Below, in pieces: positions 11,400 through 22,762 of a stretch of DNA of 64,000 nt. The notes below the pieces were generated by a model. It saw only the letters and a program-made list of their open reading frames with translations. It was not told where the DNA came from and ran no database searches. How positions within the stretch are numbered: position 1 is the stretch's first letter; each line of letters begins with the position of its first letter. The stretch covers positions 558,001 to 622,000 of the forward strand of contig NZ_CP022535.1 of NCBI RefSeq assembly GCF_002237575.1. Direction: 5' to 3'. Origin of the DNA: Spiroplasma corruscae. Its GTDB lineage: Bacteria > Bacillota_I > Bacilli_A > Mycoplasmatales > Mycoplasmataceae. Made by a program: the position numbers and the translations under genes.

Positions 11400-11699
11400 T
11401 TATTTTCCTCTTTTTAAAACCTTTGTTTCAATATATTGCATTTCTAATTCTAAAAATACTAGTTTTTCTTTTATCGACATTATTGAACTCATATTATGTT
11501 CAAGATTTCTTCTTTTTGTTAATATTATTGAATATATAAATAACCCTAATACCGGTATAAAAAGCCAAAATATTAAACCTTTTTTTATTTTTTTATCATT
11601 AACTTTTTCTTGTTTTATTAAATCGTCATATTCTTTTTTTAGTTCTAAAAGCTTTTTTTCAGCTTCTTCAATACTTATATTTTTATATTCTTCAAACAT
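11400..11699 (-). CDS. Small membrane protein with coiled coils
   Basis: 99 residues. A charged coiled coil (about 8-40) leads into a hydrophobic helix, LIFWLFIPVLGLFIYSIIL (about 46-65), then a second coiled coil. Single-pass membrane protein or phage-shock-like scaffold; no family recognised. AGGG ribosome site, eight-base spacing to the upstream gene, so it is co-transcribed with its neighbours. Confidence 0.65.
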   Translation of the reverse strand: MFEEYKNISIEEAEKKLLELKKEYDDLIKQEKVNDKKIKKGLIFWLFIPVLGLFIYSIILTKRRNLEHNMSSIMSIKEKLVFLELEMQYIETKVLKRGK

Positions 11700-11707
11700 T
11701 TTATACC

Positions 11708-12376
11708 CTAATTTAATTCTATTTTTCTTAATACTCTATCTAATAAATCTTTCATTGATTGAAATATAATTTTAATTTCATTTGTATTTGATAAGAACTT
11801 CTGTTTTTCAATTTCCACACCAATCCCTTCAAGGCTGGAGTAAATATATTTTGTATTTTTGACTAGATCAATAAATTCGTCAATTTTTTTTATTTTTTCA
11901 TCAATTAATCTATTAGAAACTATTCCATCAAATATACTCTTTAACTTTTTATAAAAAGTTGTATTTCACTGATTTACATTAAATCCATTTATTATATTTA
12001 AGTAGTTCACTGAATAAATATCAATTTGTTTTTCAAAGAATATAAATATTTTTTCCTTTAAATCCTCGCTATTTTCTAAAAATACTTTACTTTGAAAAAA
12101 TTTATTTCATTCAATTTCTGTTTGATAAAAATAATTATATCTTTGTGTAATTAACGTCATCATTAAACAAAGTTCATAGTTATTACCACTAATATGTTTA
12201 TTGAAAAAATTATTTAACTCATTAAAAATATCTTTTGAGTCATAACTTTTGCTTATTAATATTAAATCTTTTTTTTGATTTGTACTTAGCTTAAATTGTT
12301 TGTTTAAAAACAAACCCTTTACATCTCTTTTGTAGAAATCAGAAATAATTTTATTAATGTCAATATTAAAATTCAT
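11708..12376 (-). CDS. Hypothetical helical protein
   Basis: 222 residues, soluble, alpha-helical and charged, with two TGA-Trp codons. No signal peptide or motif that I recognise. It heads the minus-strand run of small membrane protein, ribF and nfo; the 106-base gap upstream is shared with the divergent plsY and contains an extended -10 (TGATTATACT) facing this gene. Confidence 0.7.
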
Positions 12377-12450
12377 ATATAGACTCCTATGTTAGTATAA
12401 TCACTTTATATTTTATCTTAAAATAAGCAATTTTTCTATAAATATAGTAT

Positions 12451-12456
12451 TATAAT
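12451..12456 (+). promoter_or_regulatory. Probable -10 box for plsY
   Basis: Perfect TATAAT, 26 bases upstream of the plsY start, followed by an AGAGGTG ribosome site. The -35 region is AT-rich and not convincing, as is common in mollicutes. Confidence 0.5.
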
Positions 12457-12482
12457 ATAGTCTAAATATTAAGAGGTGTAAC

Positions 12483-13253
12483 ATGTACTTAGGAACTTTT
12501 ATAGCTAGTTTGATTGGATATTTAATTGGAAGTTTCACATTTTCTATTATCGTAGTTAAAATAAAAACTAGTAAAGATATTAGAGAAATTGGTAGTAATA
12601 ATGCTGGTGCTACAAACACGAGCAGAGTTTTAGGTTTAAAATGAGGGATTATAGTACTTATACTTGACTCTCTTAAGGTATTGCTTACAGCTATTATTGC
12701 AATGTTAATTAATATGATAAACAATGATTTATTTAATAAAACTAGTTTTTATATACCAATGTTTTTTACATTAATTGGTCATTGTTGGCCAATATACTAT
12801 AAATTTAAAGGTGGTAAAGCAGTTAGTTGCTTTATGGGTTTACTTTTAGTTACTAATTATATATTATTTATTTTATTTTTAACATTTAGTTTAACAATAT
12901 TTTTTATATTTAAAAAAGTAAGTTTAGCATCTATTATAGGTTCATTAATTATTTGTATATTAACGTGAATCCCATACATATCTGGTCATTATACATTTGA
13001 TATTAATGGCTGACTATTCTTTACAAATGCATATAATAATAATTTGTATTTCGTTTGATTTAATAAATTTCACGATCTAAATAAAAAAAGTTCATTTTAT
13101 GATAGTTTTCTAACAATAAACATAGTGTTAACCTTATCAACAGTATTTCTAATAGTAAGACATAGAAAAAATATTGTAAGATTATTTAAAGGTAAAGAAC
13201 CAAATTTTGGCAAAAAAGTTGTTATAGACGAAAAAAAACATCAAAATAATTAA
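12483..13253 (+). CDS. plsY: Glycerol-3-phosphate acyltransferase PlsY
   Basis: 256 residues, polytopic membrane enzyme transferring acyl groups from acyl-phosphate to glycerol-3-phosphate in phospholipid synthesis. The three family motifs are present: GSNNAGATNTSRVLG near residue 40, HCWPIYYKFKGGKAV near 100, and a third loop region later (ISGHYTFDINGW). Several TGA codons are read as Trp. The C-terminus carries an extra basic tail of about 50 residues. One of the few plus-strand genes, divergent from the preceding operon. Confidence 0.93.
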
Positions 13254-13270
13254 TTTGATGTTTTTTATTT
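13237..13270. terminator. Bidirectional terminator shared by plsY and the MBL gene
   Basis: A nine-base-pair stem (AACATCAAA / TTTGATGTT) with a T-run on the plus side and an A-run on the other. Both convergent stop codons lie in this structure, so it can serve both strands. Confidence 0.8.
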
Positions 13271-13948
13271 ATCAATAAATTTCATATAATATTTTTTTAT
13301 TATAAAATCATTATCAATTAAATCATGAATTGATATATTGCTTGGTCCGTGACCAGGATATATCCTATATTCATTATCATAAGATTTAAAAAATCATTTT
13401 AATGCACTTATAACATCACTTTTTTCAATACTTTTTTCAAATGCACCAACAATTAATGGGTCTTGGTCCTTTGTTATTAAATCTCCAATAAAAAGAGATT
13501 TAATTTTATCTATTTCAATAATTAATGAACCAGAAGTATGAGCTTTTTTTAGAAATATGTTTAAATCATATCCATCTAATGCAATAGTCATATCATTAAG
13601 AACTACTTTTAGATTTTCTAGTGGTCTTACCGAATATGGTTCAACACCTTCAAAAAGCATACTTGTATTTTTATGTGGTTCAAATAAGTTTAACAAATCA
13701 GAATAACCAATATAAATGTTTGGTAGGTTATGTTTTTCGGATAATTCATTTAGTCCATAAAAATGTCCAAAATGTCCGTGTGTAATTATTATGTTCTTAA
13801 TAGAAATATTTTTCTTAATCGTAAAATCTAATATTTTTTTATATTCTCTATAACCTGTATCAATTAAAATTGCATTATTTTTTTCCGTGCATAATAAATA
13901 ACCATTTGTTTTTCTGAAATTTTTATCCTGAAAAGTGTATAAAAGCAT
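13265..13948 (-). CDS. MBL-fold metallohydrolase with altered metal motif
   Basis: 227 residues in the metallo-beta-lactamase fold. Seen: ILIDTGYR near residue 30, the metal site ITHGHFGHFYG near 60, AHTSG near 140, LFIGDLI near 155 and YPGHGPS near 205. The motif normally reads THxHxDH; here the Asp is replaced by Gly, which should weaken the second metal site. Glyoxalase II-like or ribonuclease-like activity is possible; the substrate cannot be told. Convergent with plsY. Confidence 0.8.
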
Positions 13949-13963
13949 AATTATACCTTATAG

Positions 13964-14179
13964 TTATTTTCCTCTTTTTACTGCATTCATTGTTTTTTTG
14001 ATATCAGCTTCAGAGGGTTTTCTACCCATACTTCTATACATGGCTCTAATTTGGTTTTCATTTATTGGCGGATTATCTTTTAATTGTTTTTGTATTACCT
14101 TACGAGTTATAATAAAACCAATTATTCCACCAACGATTGCTGATACAATAGCTATAATAAGACCTGCTCATCAAGGCAT
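13964..14179 (-). CDS. yneF: YneF / UPF0154 small membrane protein
   Basis: 71 residues: MPWWAGLIIAIVSAIVGGII membrane helix, then the diagnostic cytoplasmic part KDNPPINENQIRAMYRSMG and RKPSEADIKKTMNA. Both Trp residues at positions 3-4 are TGA codons. AAGGAG ribosome site. Function unknown in all species. It follows tkt as in Bacillus subtilis. Confidence 0.9.
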
Positions 14180-14249
14180 CGTTGTTTATCTCCTTTATTA
14201 CTATTAATTATGTTTATAAAAAACTACATACTTACTATATCATATTTTA

Positions 14250-16220
14250 CTATTTATAAGTATCTAATATTTTTTTTACTATAATTTTTTCATTAAATGA
14301 TAGATGATCAAGAACGTGATTAAATGGTGCAGAATGACCGAATGTATCAATACCAAAAGATATTCCATCATCACCAATAAATTTTTGTCAACCAAAAGTT
14401 GAAGATAATTCTATTGTAAATCTTTTTGTTTTTCTATCAATAATTAGATTTTGATAATTTATATCTTGTTTTAAGAAGTTATTCATATTAACCATTGAAA
14501 CAACTCTTACCATTTTATTATTTTTATTTAATTCTTCTTTTACTTTTAAAGCTAATTCTACTTCACTTCCAGTTGCGATTAAAGTAATTTCTGGTTTAAT
14601 ATCATCTTCTAAAATATACGCCCCTTTATTAACATAGTCGAAAACTTTTCTTTCATCTATATGATTTAATTCAGTTAAATTCTGTCTTGTTGCAAGAATA
14701 ACACTTGGTAGATTTTTATTATTTATGATTGCATCATAATAAGATGCTATTGTTTCGGCCATATCACATGGTCTATAAATAGATATATTTGGAATTGATC
14801 TTAGCATTGCTAGTTGTTCAATTGGTTGATGAGTTGGACCATCTTCACCAACTGCAATTGAATCATGTGTAAATACCATTAATTTTTGTATACCCATTAA
14901 TGCTGATAATCTTATTGCTGGTTTCATATAGTCAGAAAACACAAAGAAACCACTTTCTATTGGTAATAATCCACCATGAAGTGCCATTCCGTTATTTATT
15001 GAACTCATAGCAAATTCTCTAACACCATACATAATATTTCTTCCACTTTTATTGTTAAAATCATATGTACCATCCGGACCTTTTATTTTAGTTGATTCAC
15101 TTAAATCAGCACTTCCACCAATCATAGCCTTTATATTACTTGCTAAGTAGTTAAAAGTTTCTCCAGAGCTAACTCTTGTGGCTTGGGTATTTTTTTTGTT
15201 TAATTTAATTAAATCATCTATATTAATAGATCATTCTTTTTTTATCGAAGTTTCTAATTCTTTTGCTAACTCTGGGTATTTTAATTTATATTTATTAAAG
15301 TTTATTTCTCATTCTTCATTATATTTTTTTCCTTTTTCAACGACATTCAAATTATAAAATTCATATACATCATTTGGTATTTGAAATGGTTTATATTCTC
15401 AATTAAATGATTTCTTTACATTATCAATATCTGTTCCTAAAGGTGCTCCATGAACTTTTGTAGTGCCTTGATTAGTTGCTCCAATACCTATAATTGTTTT
15501 AACTTCAATATAGGTTGGTTTATCTGACTTTTTAGCATCTTCAATAGCTTTTTTAATTTCAACTATGTTTTCACCATCGCTAACTCTTATTGTATTTCAA
15601 TTAGCAGCTTTAAATTTCATAGTTATATCTTCTGATTGTGAAACACTTACCTTTGCATCTAATTGGATATCATTTGAATCGTGTAATACAATTAGCTTAT
15701 TTAATTTATACCTACCTGCAAAGGAAATAGCTTCTTGACACACTCCTTCTTGTAAATCTCCATCACCACATAATACAAAAGTATGGTGATCAATTAAATT
15801 AAAATCACTTGTGTTATAACGTGACGATAAATGAGATTCAGCTAATGCCATCCCAACTCCCATTGCAAAACCTTGTCCAAGAGGCCCTGTAGTGGCCTCA
15901 ATTCCATCAGTCATACCATATTCTGGATGACCTGGTGTTATTGAACTAATTTGTCTAAAATTTTTTAAATCATTTATAGTAACATTAAAACCTGAAAGGT
16001 GTAGTGTTGAATATAATAATGCACTTCCATGACCAGCACTTAATACAAAACGATCTCTATTAAATCATTTTGAATTTTTTGGGTTAATTTTCATTATATC
16101 TGTAAATAATACAAAGCATATTGGGGCTGCATCTAAAACTATTCCTGGATGACCTGAGTTTGCCTTATTAATTGCATCAATTCCTAACATTCTTATTGCA
16201 TTTAGATTATCTTTATTCAT
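14250..16220 (-). CDS. tkt: Transketolase
   Basis: 656 residues, thiamine-diphosphate enzyme of the non-oxidative pentose phosphate path. Seen: [20 protein letters not shown] at the N-terminus, [31 protein letters not shown], the ThDP motif [11 protein letters not shown] near 155, [25 protein letters not shown]-type pyrimidine-domain sequence and [24 protein letters not shown] ribosome site. Lies between ynzC and yneF, an order shared with Bacillus. Confidence 0.96.
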
Positions 16221-16280
16221 TTGTTCATTCTCCAAAATTATTATATAAAAAAAATAAACTATTTATAATATATAAATAAT

Positions 16281-16469
16281 TTATTCTTTACTTTCATCTT
16301 TATCCACTATTTTTATTGATTTTAATTGATTTTCAAAATTACCTCTAAATATTTTTAAGTATTCTTGTCTTAATGAGTCTCTATCTTTTAATTCTTCATC
16401 AGTCAATTCTCTTTCTTTAGATAACTTTGCATATTCATTGATTTTTTTTATTATTTCTTCCATTTTCAT
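16281..16469 (-). CDS. ynzC: DUF896 / YnzC family protein
   Basis: 62-residue helical protein with the family signature KINEYAKLSKERELTDEE and LRQEYLKIFRGNFENQLKSI. GAGG ribosome site. In Bacillus the homologue is an SOS-linked protein of unknown role next to tkt; the same gene order is kept here. Confidence 0.88.
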   Translation of the reverse strand: MKMEEIIKKINEYAKLSKERELTDEELKDRDSLRQEYLKIFRGNFENQLKSIKIVDKDESKE

Positions 16470-16478
16470 TGTTCACCT

Positions 16479-17759
16479 CTATATTAAAGGTTTGAGTTTT
16501 TTTACAGTAACACCATATTCTGTTTTTGGTACTGTAATTGAAATTTTCATTCCATTATGAGAATTAAAGTTAATTCACCCTAATCCAGATATATGAATAT
16601 CTACATTTTCTTCTTTATCAAACTCAAACTCATGTGTAATAAATTCAAAATTTGTATCCTTTAACCTAGGAGATAAAGAATGACGATGTTTTTTAAAATA
16701 GTTTAATGAATTAAGAGTCTTAGTTCTATGTAATGGTAGTCTTTTGTTTATATAAAAATGAAATCCAACTCTTAATTCTTTATTTTTATCATTCAATAAT
16801 TGATTATCAACAAAACTAAACCAAGCTAGACCCCCATAAAAAATTGTTTGTCCTTTAAACAATTGATAGGTTACCTGTTTAATTTCTTTTTGAAAAAAGA
16901 AGAAATCCCAGTAACTAGGAGCAGTAGCTATTGCAATATGATTATGTTTAATTAATCCTGGTGTATCATAAATATAGTTATCTTTTGTAAAGTTGATTTT
17001 AATTTTATCTAATGTTGTATTAACATATTTAGAAGTTACAATTGAAGGAATTTGTTGGTTCAATCTTAAACATGCATTTATAAGACTTGATTTTCCAGCA
17101 TTTGAAATACCAATTATATATTGGTCATATTTCACACTTCTAAGTTTTAGAATTAAATTATAAACGTATTCTTCTTTTATCGATGAAGTTAATATAATTT
17201 CAGAATTCTTTAATGATGAATCTCTAAAATACTCTGTTAAATACTCTAGTACTTTTTTACTTTTTACTGATTTAGGTAACAAATCTACTTTATTAGCAAG
17301 TATAACTACCTCTTTTTTTGATATTATTTTTTCTAATCATTCTAATCTACTGCCGGGTAAATCAAATATATCAACAACATAATAATATCGAATGTTTTCA
17401 TTTTCTTTATTGATGTTATCTAAAATTTCTATAAAATCTTTGTCATTTATATCTTGTTCGACTAATCTATTATAATTTTTAATTTTAAAACATCTCAAGC
17501 AGTAATCTTGTTTAACGATATCTAATACATAACCTGGTAATCTTTCATCCTTCATATGTAGTTCTTTACCACAACCAACACATTTTTTTGGTCCATCATC
17601 ATTATAATTAGTTGTATTTCCGATACCTGGCTCAAATTCGTTTAATGTTACCTTACTTATTTGTTTTACCTTTTTATAATTTTTTTCAGATTCTTTAACT
17701 GATTTTTCATTATCTAAATCGCCTTTTTTTTCATTATTATCATCATTATAAAATTTCAT
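16479..17759 (-). CDS. yqeH: Circularly permuted ribosome-biogenesis GTPase YqeH
   Basis: 426 residues. A charged N-terminal extension leads to a zinc finger (CVGCG near 60 and CLRCF near 88). The GTPase motifs are in permuted order, G4 (NKVDLLP) before G1 (ISNAGKSSLIN) and G3 (YDTPGL). A C-terminal RNA-binding region follows. YqeH acts in 30S subunit assembly. A start 13 codons upstream is possible, but the chosen ATG follows TTGGAGG. It overlaps yqeG by 14 bases, and the pair is conserved in Firmicutes. Confidence 0.92.
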
Positions 17760-18327
17760 AATTTCCTCCAATATCCCCTTCGTCATAGAAACCTTCATGT
17801 AAAATATTTTTTTGTGCTAATTTTTTAAATAACTTATCTTCTATATAATGAACAAATTTATTACTTTTAACATCCCTACTTATAGGTGATATTAATATGC
17901 TTTTAATATGTGCTCTATTGGAAACTAATATATCAGTTACTAATTGATCACCTATTAGTATCATTTCTTCTTCTTTGTAATCAAATAATTTTTTTATTAA
18001 CTTCATTTTACCTAATAATGGTTTTTTACAATCTCAAAAATAATTTTCAACCCCTGCTTTTTTAGCGAAATTTTCTACTCTACTTCTAATATTGTTTGAA
18101 AATAATACAAATTCCATGTTATGGTAGTTTACATTTTTTATAAAATTCAATACATCATTACTAGGAACTCTTTGATTTCATCCAATTAACGTATTATCCA
18201 TATCACATAAAACCAACTTTATTCCACTATTTTTTAAAGAACTTAAGTTAATTTTCTTATAACTTTCTAAATAAATTGATGGTTTAAAATAGTTAAGAAG
18301 TAATGATTTTCCTTTTAAATTTTTCAT
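17746..18327 (-). CDS. yqeG: YqeG-family HAD phosphatase
   Basis: 193 residues. HAD motif I is LVLCDMDNTLIGW near residue 40 (Trp is UGA), followed by VLFSNN (motif II), KKPLLGKM (motif III Lys) and ILIGDQLVTDI (motif IV). Phosphatase of unknown substrate; the phosphatidylglycerophosphatase GEP4 family is related. Start chosen at AAAGGA. Conserved partner of yqeH. Confidence 0.9.
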
Positions 18328-18374
18328 AACGTTTCCTTTAAAATATTATATTATAAAAGGCGTTTAAATGGTAA

Positions 18375-19313
18375 TTAATATTTTTTGATAAATTTATTTT
18401 TTTCATATGAATTATAAGTAAATTCAAAAATAAAATCTAAAAATATAAGTATTTTTAGTACATCATTATAACAATGATCGATTACTTTTTTTAAAGTATT
18501 ATTCATGTGTTTATATGATTCAAAACTTATTTTCTTGTTTATTGGATATGAAAAAAATGAATATGTTTCACAACACATGGTATAAATATCGTTTTTTTCT
18601 AATTTAAAAGGATCATCAACTATTTCATCAAATCAGTTAAAAAACTTTTTCATACTTGTTAATGAAATCATTTCATCGTGTTGTTTACCAGAGGGTAAAT
18701 TATTTTTGTTTCAGAATTCTGTTCCATCATTTTTAGTATTAGAAAAAGATAAACTGTTTTCCAATAATGTATATATATCAAAAAAATTAACGTTTAATTC
18801 GTTCTTTTCTTTATTTAAAAATGTCATTTTTAAATGCTTTTTTGTAAATAGTCTTCTATAATTATTTACTCAAAGATTTATGATTTTTACATCATTACTA
18901 GCCCCTGCGCAAATCACGGTTCTTATATCTTTATTTCTGCACATATTTAAAAATGATATAATCATTTTTTCATATTGGTTATAAAAATTATATGAATTGT
19001 CATTGTAATTTCTTTTGATACTAATTGATTTAATAGCTTTTTTATTATCTCTTGATGAAATTTCTTTTAATGATTTTGCAAAAGAATATTGGATAACATA
19101 TACAATATCTTTATTATTTTCATTGTATAGTTTTTCTTCGTATTCATTGTTAATGTCATGCGAATTATTAAAAAATTCAGTATCTAAGATTATTATAGGA
19201 AATTCAATTTTCTCTATAAAACTTTTTGCTATATTTTTATCAAATCTAAATGTTTGACTTTCATTAACCAAAAAATATCCTTCATCAATAACTTGAATTG
19301 AATTTAATTTCAT
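18375..19313 (-). CDS. Putative DEDDh-like 3'-5' exonuclease, divergent
   Basis: 312 residues, soluble. I read three spaced motifs that resemble a DnaQ-type exonuclease: IIILDTEFFN near residue 42 (D-x-E), CAGASNDVKIIN near residue 145 (the second Asp), and DHCYNDVLKI near residue 285 (H-x3-D). The spacing of about 105 and 140 residues is long for the family. An alternative is an unrelated mollicute protein. GTAGGT ribosome site; divergent from a plus-strand gene. Confidence 0.45.
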
Positions 19314-19401
19314 GTTTTTATACCTACTTTTAAATAATATCATATTTTTTTTAAGAAAATTGAGTAATATAATGTAATATAAAAATAAAGGATTAAAATA
19401 A

Positions 19402-20229
19402 ATGGAAAATAAATTAAGACTAAAAGAGTTTATAGATAATATTGCAGTAACTTGATTTAAAGAATATTTTTTGAAAAAAATAAATTCAATCAAAAATAAT
19501 TTTTTAGATGAAACAGGTTCTGAATTGGTAGGTTTTAAACCTAATATTAATGTAGCTAATTATTACCTTAACTTTGTTAAAGACGATCTAAATGACATAG
19601 ATGATTTCGATACTTTACAATCTTTTATAAAAAAACATAATTTTTATAAAATAAATGCTGATGACCTTAAAATATTCAGTGAAGAAGCGTCTAATGAAAT
19701 AATTGAAACACTAGATAAAGAAGGTAAAAATATAGAAGAAAAAATAACTGAGTTGATAATAAAAATGCAAATAAATAATATTACAAAAAATTTAGGAAAT
19801 TCAATTGTAGTATTTAAAAACATATTAAATAAACTTGGAGATGAATCTATTATTGGTGAAATCGACTTTAGTGACTTCAAATATATTGTTGATAACAGTT
19901 ATAAAGAAAGTTTAGAAAGTTTTAAAAAGTGATCTAATCAAAACAAGAAACAAAGCATTAATTATTTAGATGAGTTAAAAGTTTTAGAATCTAATGTTGA
20001 TTTTGATAAGAAACAAGAAGCAAGTGAAATAATTGAACATTATTTCAATAGTATAATATCAGGCGAAATTGATGATAGTGAAATTTCAAATCTTTCAAAT
20101 TCACAAAATGTAAATAATTCTAAAATAGTAATATTTAATAAGGGTATTATGTCATGTGAAGAATTATGTTCTAAAATTAATTTAATTAGTTATATTTTTA
20201 AAAACGAAAACAACTTATTTAAGAGATAA
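19402..20229 (+). CDS. Hypothetical helical protein
   Basis: 275 residues, acidic, helical, rich in Asn, Ile, Lys; two TGA-Trp codons. AAAGGA ribosome site. No signal peptide. Its last 11 bases overlap the end of the convergent lipoprotein gene and no terminator hairpin is visible there, so the two transcripts may run into each other. Family not recognised. Confidence 0.7.
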
Positions 20230-21007
20230 TTTTATAGATATAACCTTCAATATTTAGATATAACACTTCATTTTCTTCAGATAATTCAAATTGACTTTTA
20301 CTTAGTGCTAAGTTAGTTATTACTTTTTGTTTTAAGCTGAATTCATTATAAAAATCATCAAAATTATCTTTTGTTAATGAAGTGTTAATTAAGTAATCAT
20401 AATTGTTTTCTACACTTTTTAATTTGTTAGGTGTTATATCAAAAACATAGTTCATATTTAATAAGATTTTATTAATAAAATTAATAGTTTCTTTCTTTTC
20501 ATATGGAACATCATTTTCAAGTGTTAATAATATTTTACCAACTGTTTTTCATCCTTTTTTTATTGTTATTGCTACATCTGAATTAACTGTTAATTCAAAT
20601 TCTGAATTAACAGAAATTAGATTTAAAAATATATTTTCAATATAAAATGTTAAACCTGTAAAGTCATAATTTATACCATCAGCTGTAGTTGGTTCATATA
20701 ATTCAATTAAACTACTAAAAAAATCGGATTTGATCTCACTATCTGAAATAGATACAAAACTATAATCAATTTTATGAGTAGAAATATTATTCTCAAACCC
20801 TATGTGTTCTCAAGAATTATTAATTAGTTCTATATAATCGATATTATATGGTTTAATATTATTTTTTTGTTCAAAAAATTTTTCTAAAGATGATGTTTTT
20901 ACATTTGCATGTTTAGAAGGAAAAGTTTCAATTTGTTCACAAGATATAACATTTAATGAAGGTGTAACAATTACCATTAAACCTAATATTGATAATAGTT
21001 TTTTCAT
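20219..21007 (-). CDS. Lipoprotein
   Basis: 262 residues. Signal peptide MKKLLSILGLMVIVTPSLN with lipobox VISC. The mature part is a mixed alpha/beta domain. It is preceded directly by another lipoprotein with which it shares a TAATG stop-start overlap, so the two are translationally coupled. Both have the same general layout (helical start, then beta-rich repeats), consistent with paralogy, though identity is low. Confidence 0.8.
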
Positions 21008-22155
21008 TATTTTGATTCTCCTTCTTCAGGTTTAGATTTATTATGAGTATATTCAACAGTAACTCTAACCCTATTGACTAGGTAATTTTCAATATTAAAT
21101 GGTTTGAAATTAGTTGTTTCTAATACTTTTGTTCTTATGTAATCCAATTTATCTTTATCAATTTTGTTAGTTTTTTCATCTTTATAATCAATTGTATTAT
21201 TTTCTGTCCCTTCTACATTAGGTGACTCTTCTTCATTGTTTGGATCATTTTTTATAACTAATGTATCACTTGTTTTAGCGAAATTAATATTTTCTATATT
21301 TAAAAATAATTGTTCTAAAGTTGAAGTAATTTTGCTAATTACTTCATCCTGTACTAATTCACCATCATTGTAATTCAATTTAATATCTAAAATATAATTA
21401 TCATAATCGCTAATTTTTGAATTATTATTATTATTATTTATATCTTTATCATTGCTTTCATTAATATTAAAAGTTATAGAATAATTTAATGGTTCTTTTT
21501 CTTGGGTTAGTAAATAAAATTTAGGTAAAATGCTAGTTAAAAAACTACTATCTAAGATAAATGAACTATCACTTCCTGTATATCATTGTTCCAATGAATT
21601 TGAATCATTATTTATTAAGATCAATTGATTTGTTGAAAGTGTTATATTTTCAGTTACTTCTTTATCTCTAATAATAATGTAATTTGATTTATCATAATAT
21701 ATTTTCATAAATAAATCATCAAAGTTATAGAAAACATTTTTTTTAACAAGTGGAGTTATTGAAAAATAATACGCTAAATAATCAAAAGCAATCTGTACTT
21801 CTGATTTAATTTCTTTATCACTTTTTAGATTTGGATTTGAATATAATTCGTTTGTTAATTCAATACCCTTAAATTCATTATTATCACATATATAGTCATC
21901 ACAATTTAGATACATTGCGTTATCTTTTAATAAAAACTTTCCAGGAGTAGTTTTAATTGAATTATTCTTTTTTAATGTTAAACTTGGATTTAAAGAATAA
22001 TATTCTTTTTTCATGTTTGTGAAAATGTTCTCAAAAGCTATTAAATTATTAGCATTTGCAAAATCAGGGTTAATATTATTATTTGAACAAGCAATCGTAC
22101 TTATTGGCAGGAACATTAAACATAATGAAAGAAATGATTTACTTATTTTTTTCAT
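21007..22155 (-). CDS. Lipoprotein
   Basis: 382 residues. Signal peptide MKKISKSFLSLCLMFLPIST with lipobox TIACS. An acidic, Asn-rich linker (about 255-300) separates two domains. First gene of a lipoprotein pair; its stop codon overlaps the ATG of the next one. No family recognised. Confidence 0.8.
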
Positions 22156-22178
22156 TCAATTACCTTCTATGAGAAATA

Positions 22179-22679
22179 TTATTCTTTTTCTCTTTGATCC
22201 TCTCAAAAATTTATTGCTAAGACGTTTTTAACATATCTTATTGATATTTCTAAACCATTAACAGGAACTTGAAAATATCCATTTGTGTGTTTTGCAGCTA
22301 TATGAATTAAACATAAGGGAACCATTTCAGGTTCTGATTTAATAAATAAAATTGGGTCCATATCTCTAAATTCATCAAATCCAAAATGCTCGTACATATC
22401 TTTTTGAAATGATTTAATACCATTATCCATTCAATTCTCAATTAAATAATTAACTATTGAGTTATGAAATGTTAATCTATCTGAAATATGAGAATATGCA
22501 AAATCCATAGCTCAACTTGAAAACTTTTTCACAGCTTCTTCAGGAGTTCTAACAATAAGCACTCCTCTAAACCTTTTGTTATCATCGCCAATTGCAGAAA
22601 TTGATATAAAAGATGTTCCTTCTAAGAATGATATTTTCCCTAGATTTGATTTTTTAATATTATAAACTTTTTCATTCAT
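22179..22679 (-). CDS. Hypothetical cytosolic protein
   Basis: 166 residues beginning MNEKVYNIKKSNLGK. Mixed alpha/beta with several hydrophobic strands (FISISAIGD, FRGVLIVRTPEEA, PLCLIHIAAKHTNGYFQVPV), so it looks like a compact folded enzyme or sensory domain. Four TGA-Trp codons. GGAG ribosome site. No family recognised. Located between the lipoprotein pair and ruvB. Confidence 0.7.
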
Positions 22680-22762
22680 TATGCTTCACTCCATACCATA
22701 AACCCATTATACACTTTTCAATTTATTATTAAAACCCTTTATGAGTTTTAAAGTGCTAATAA

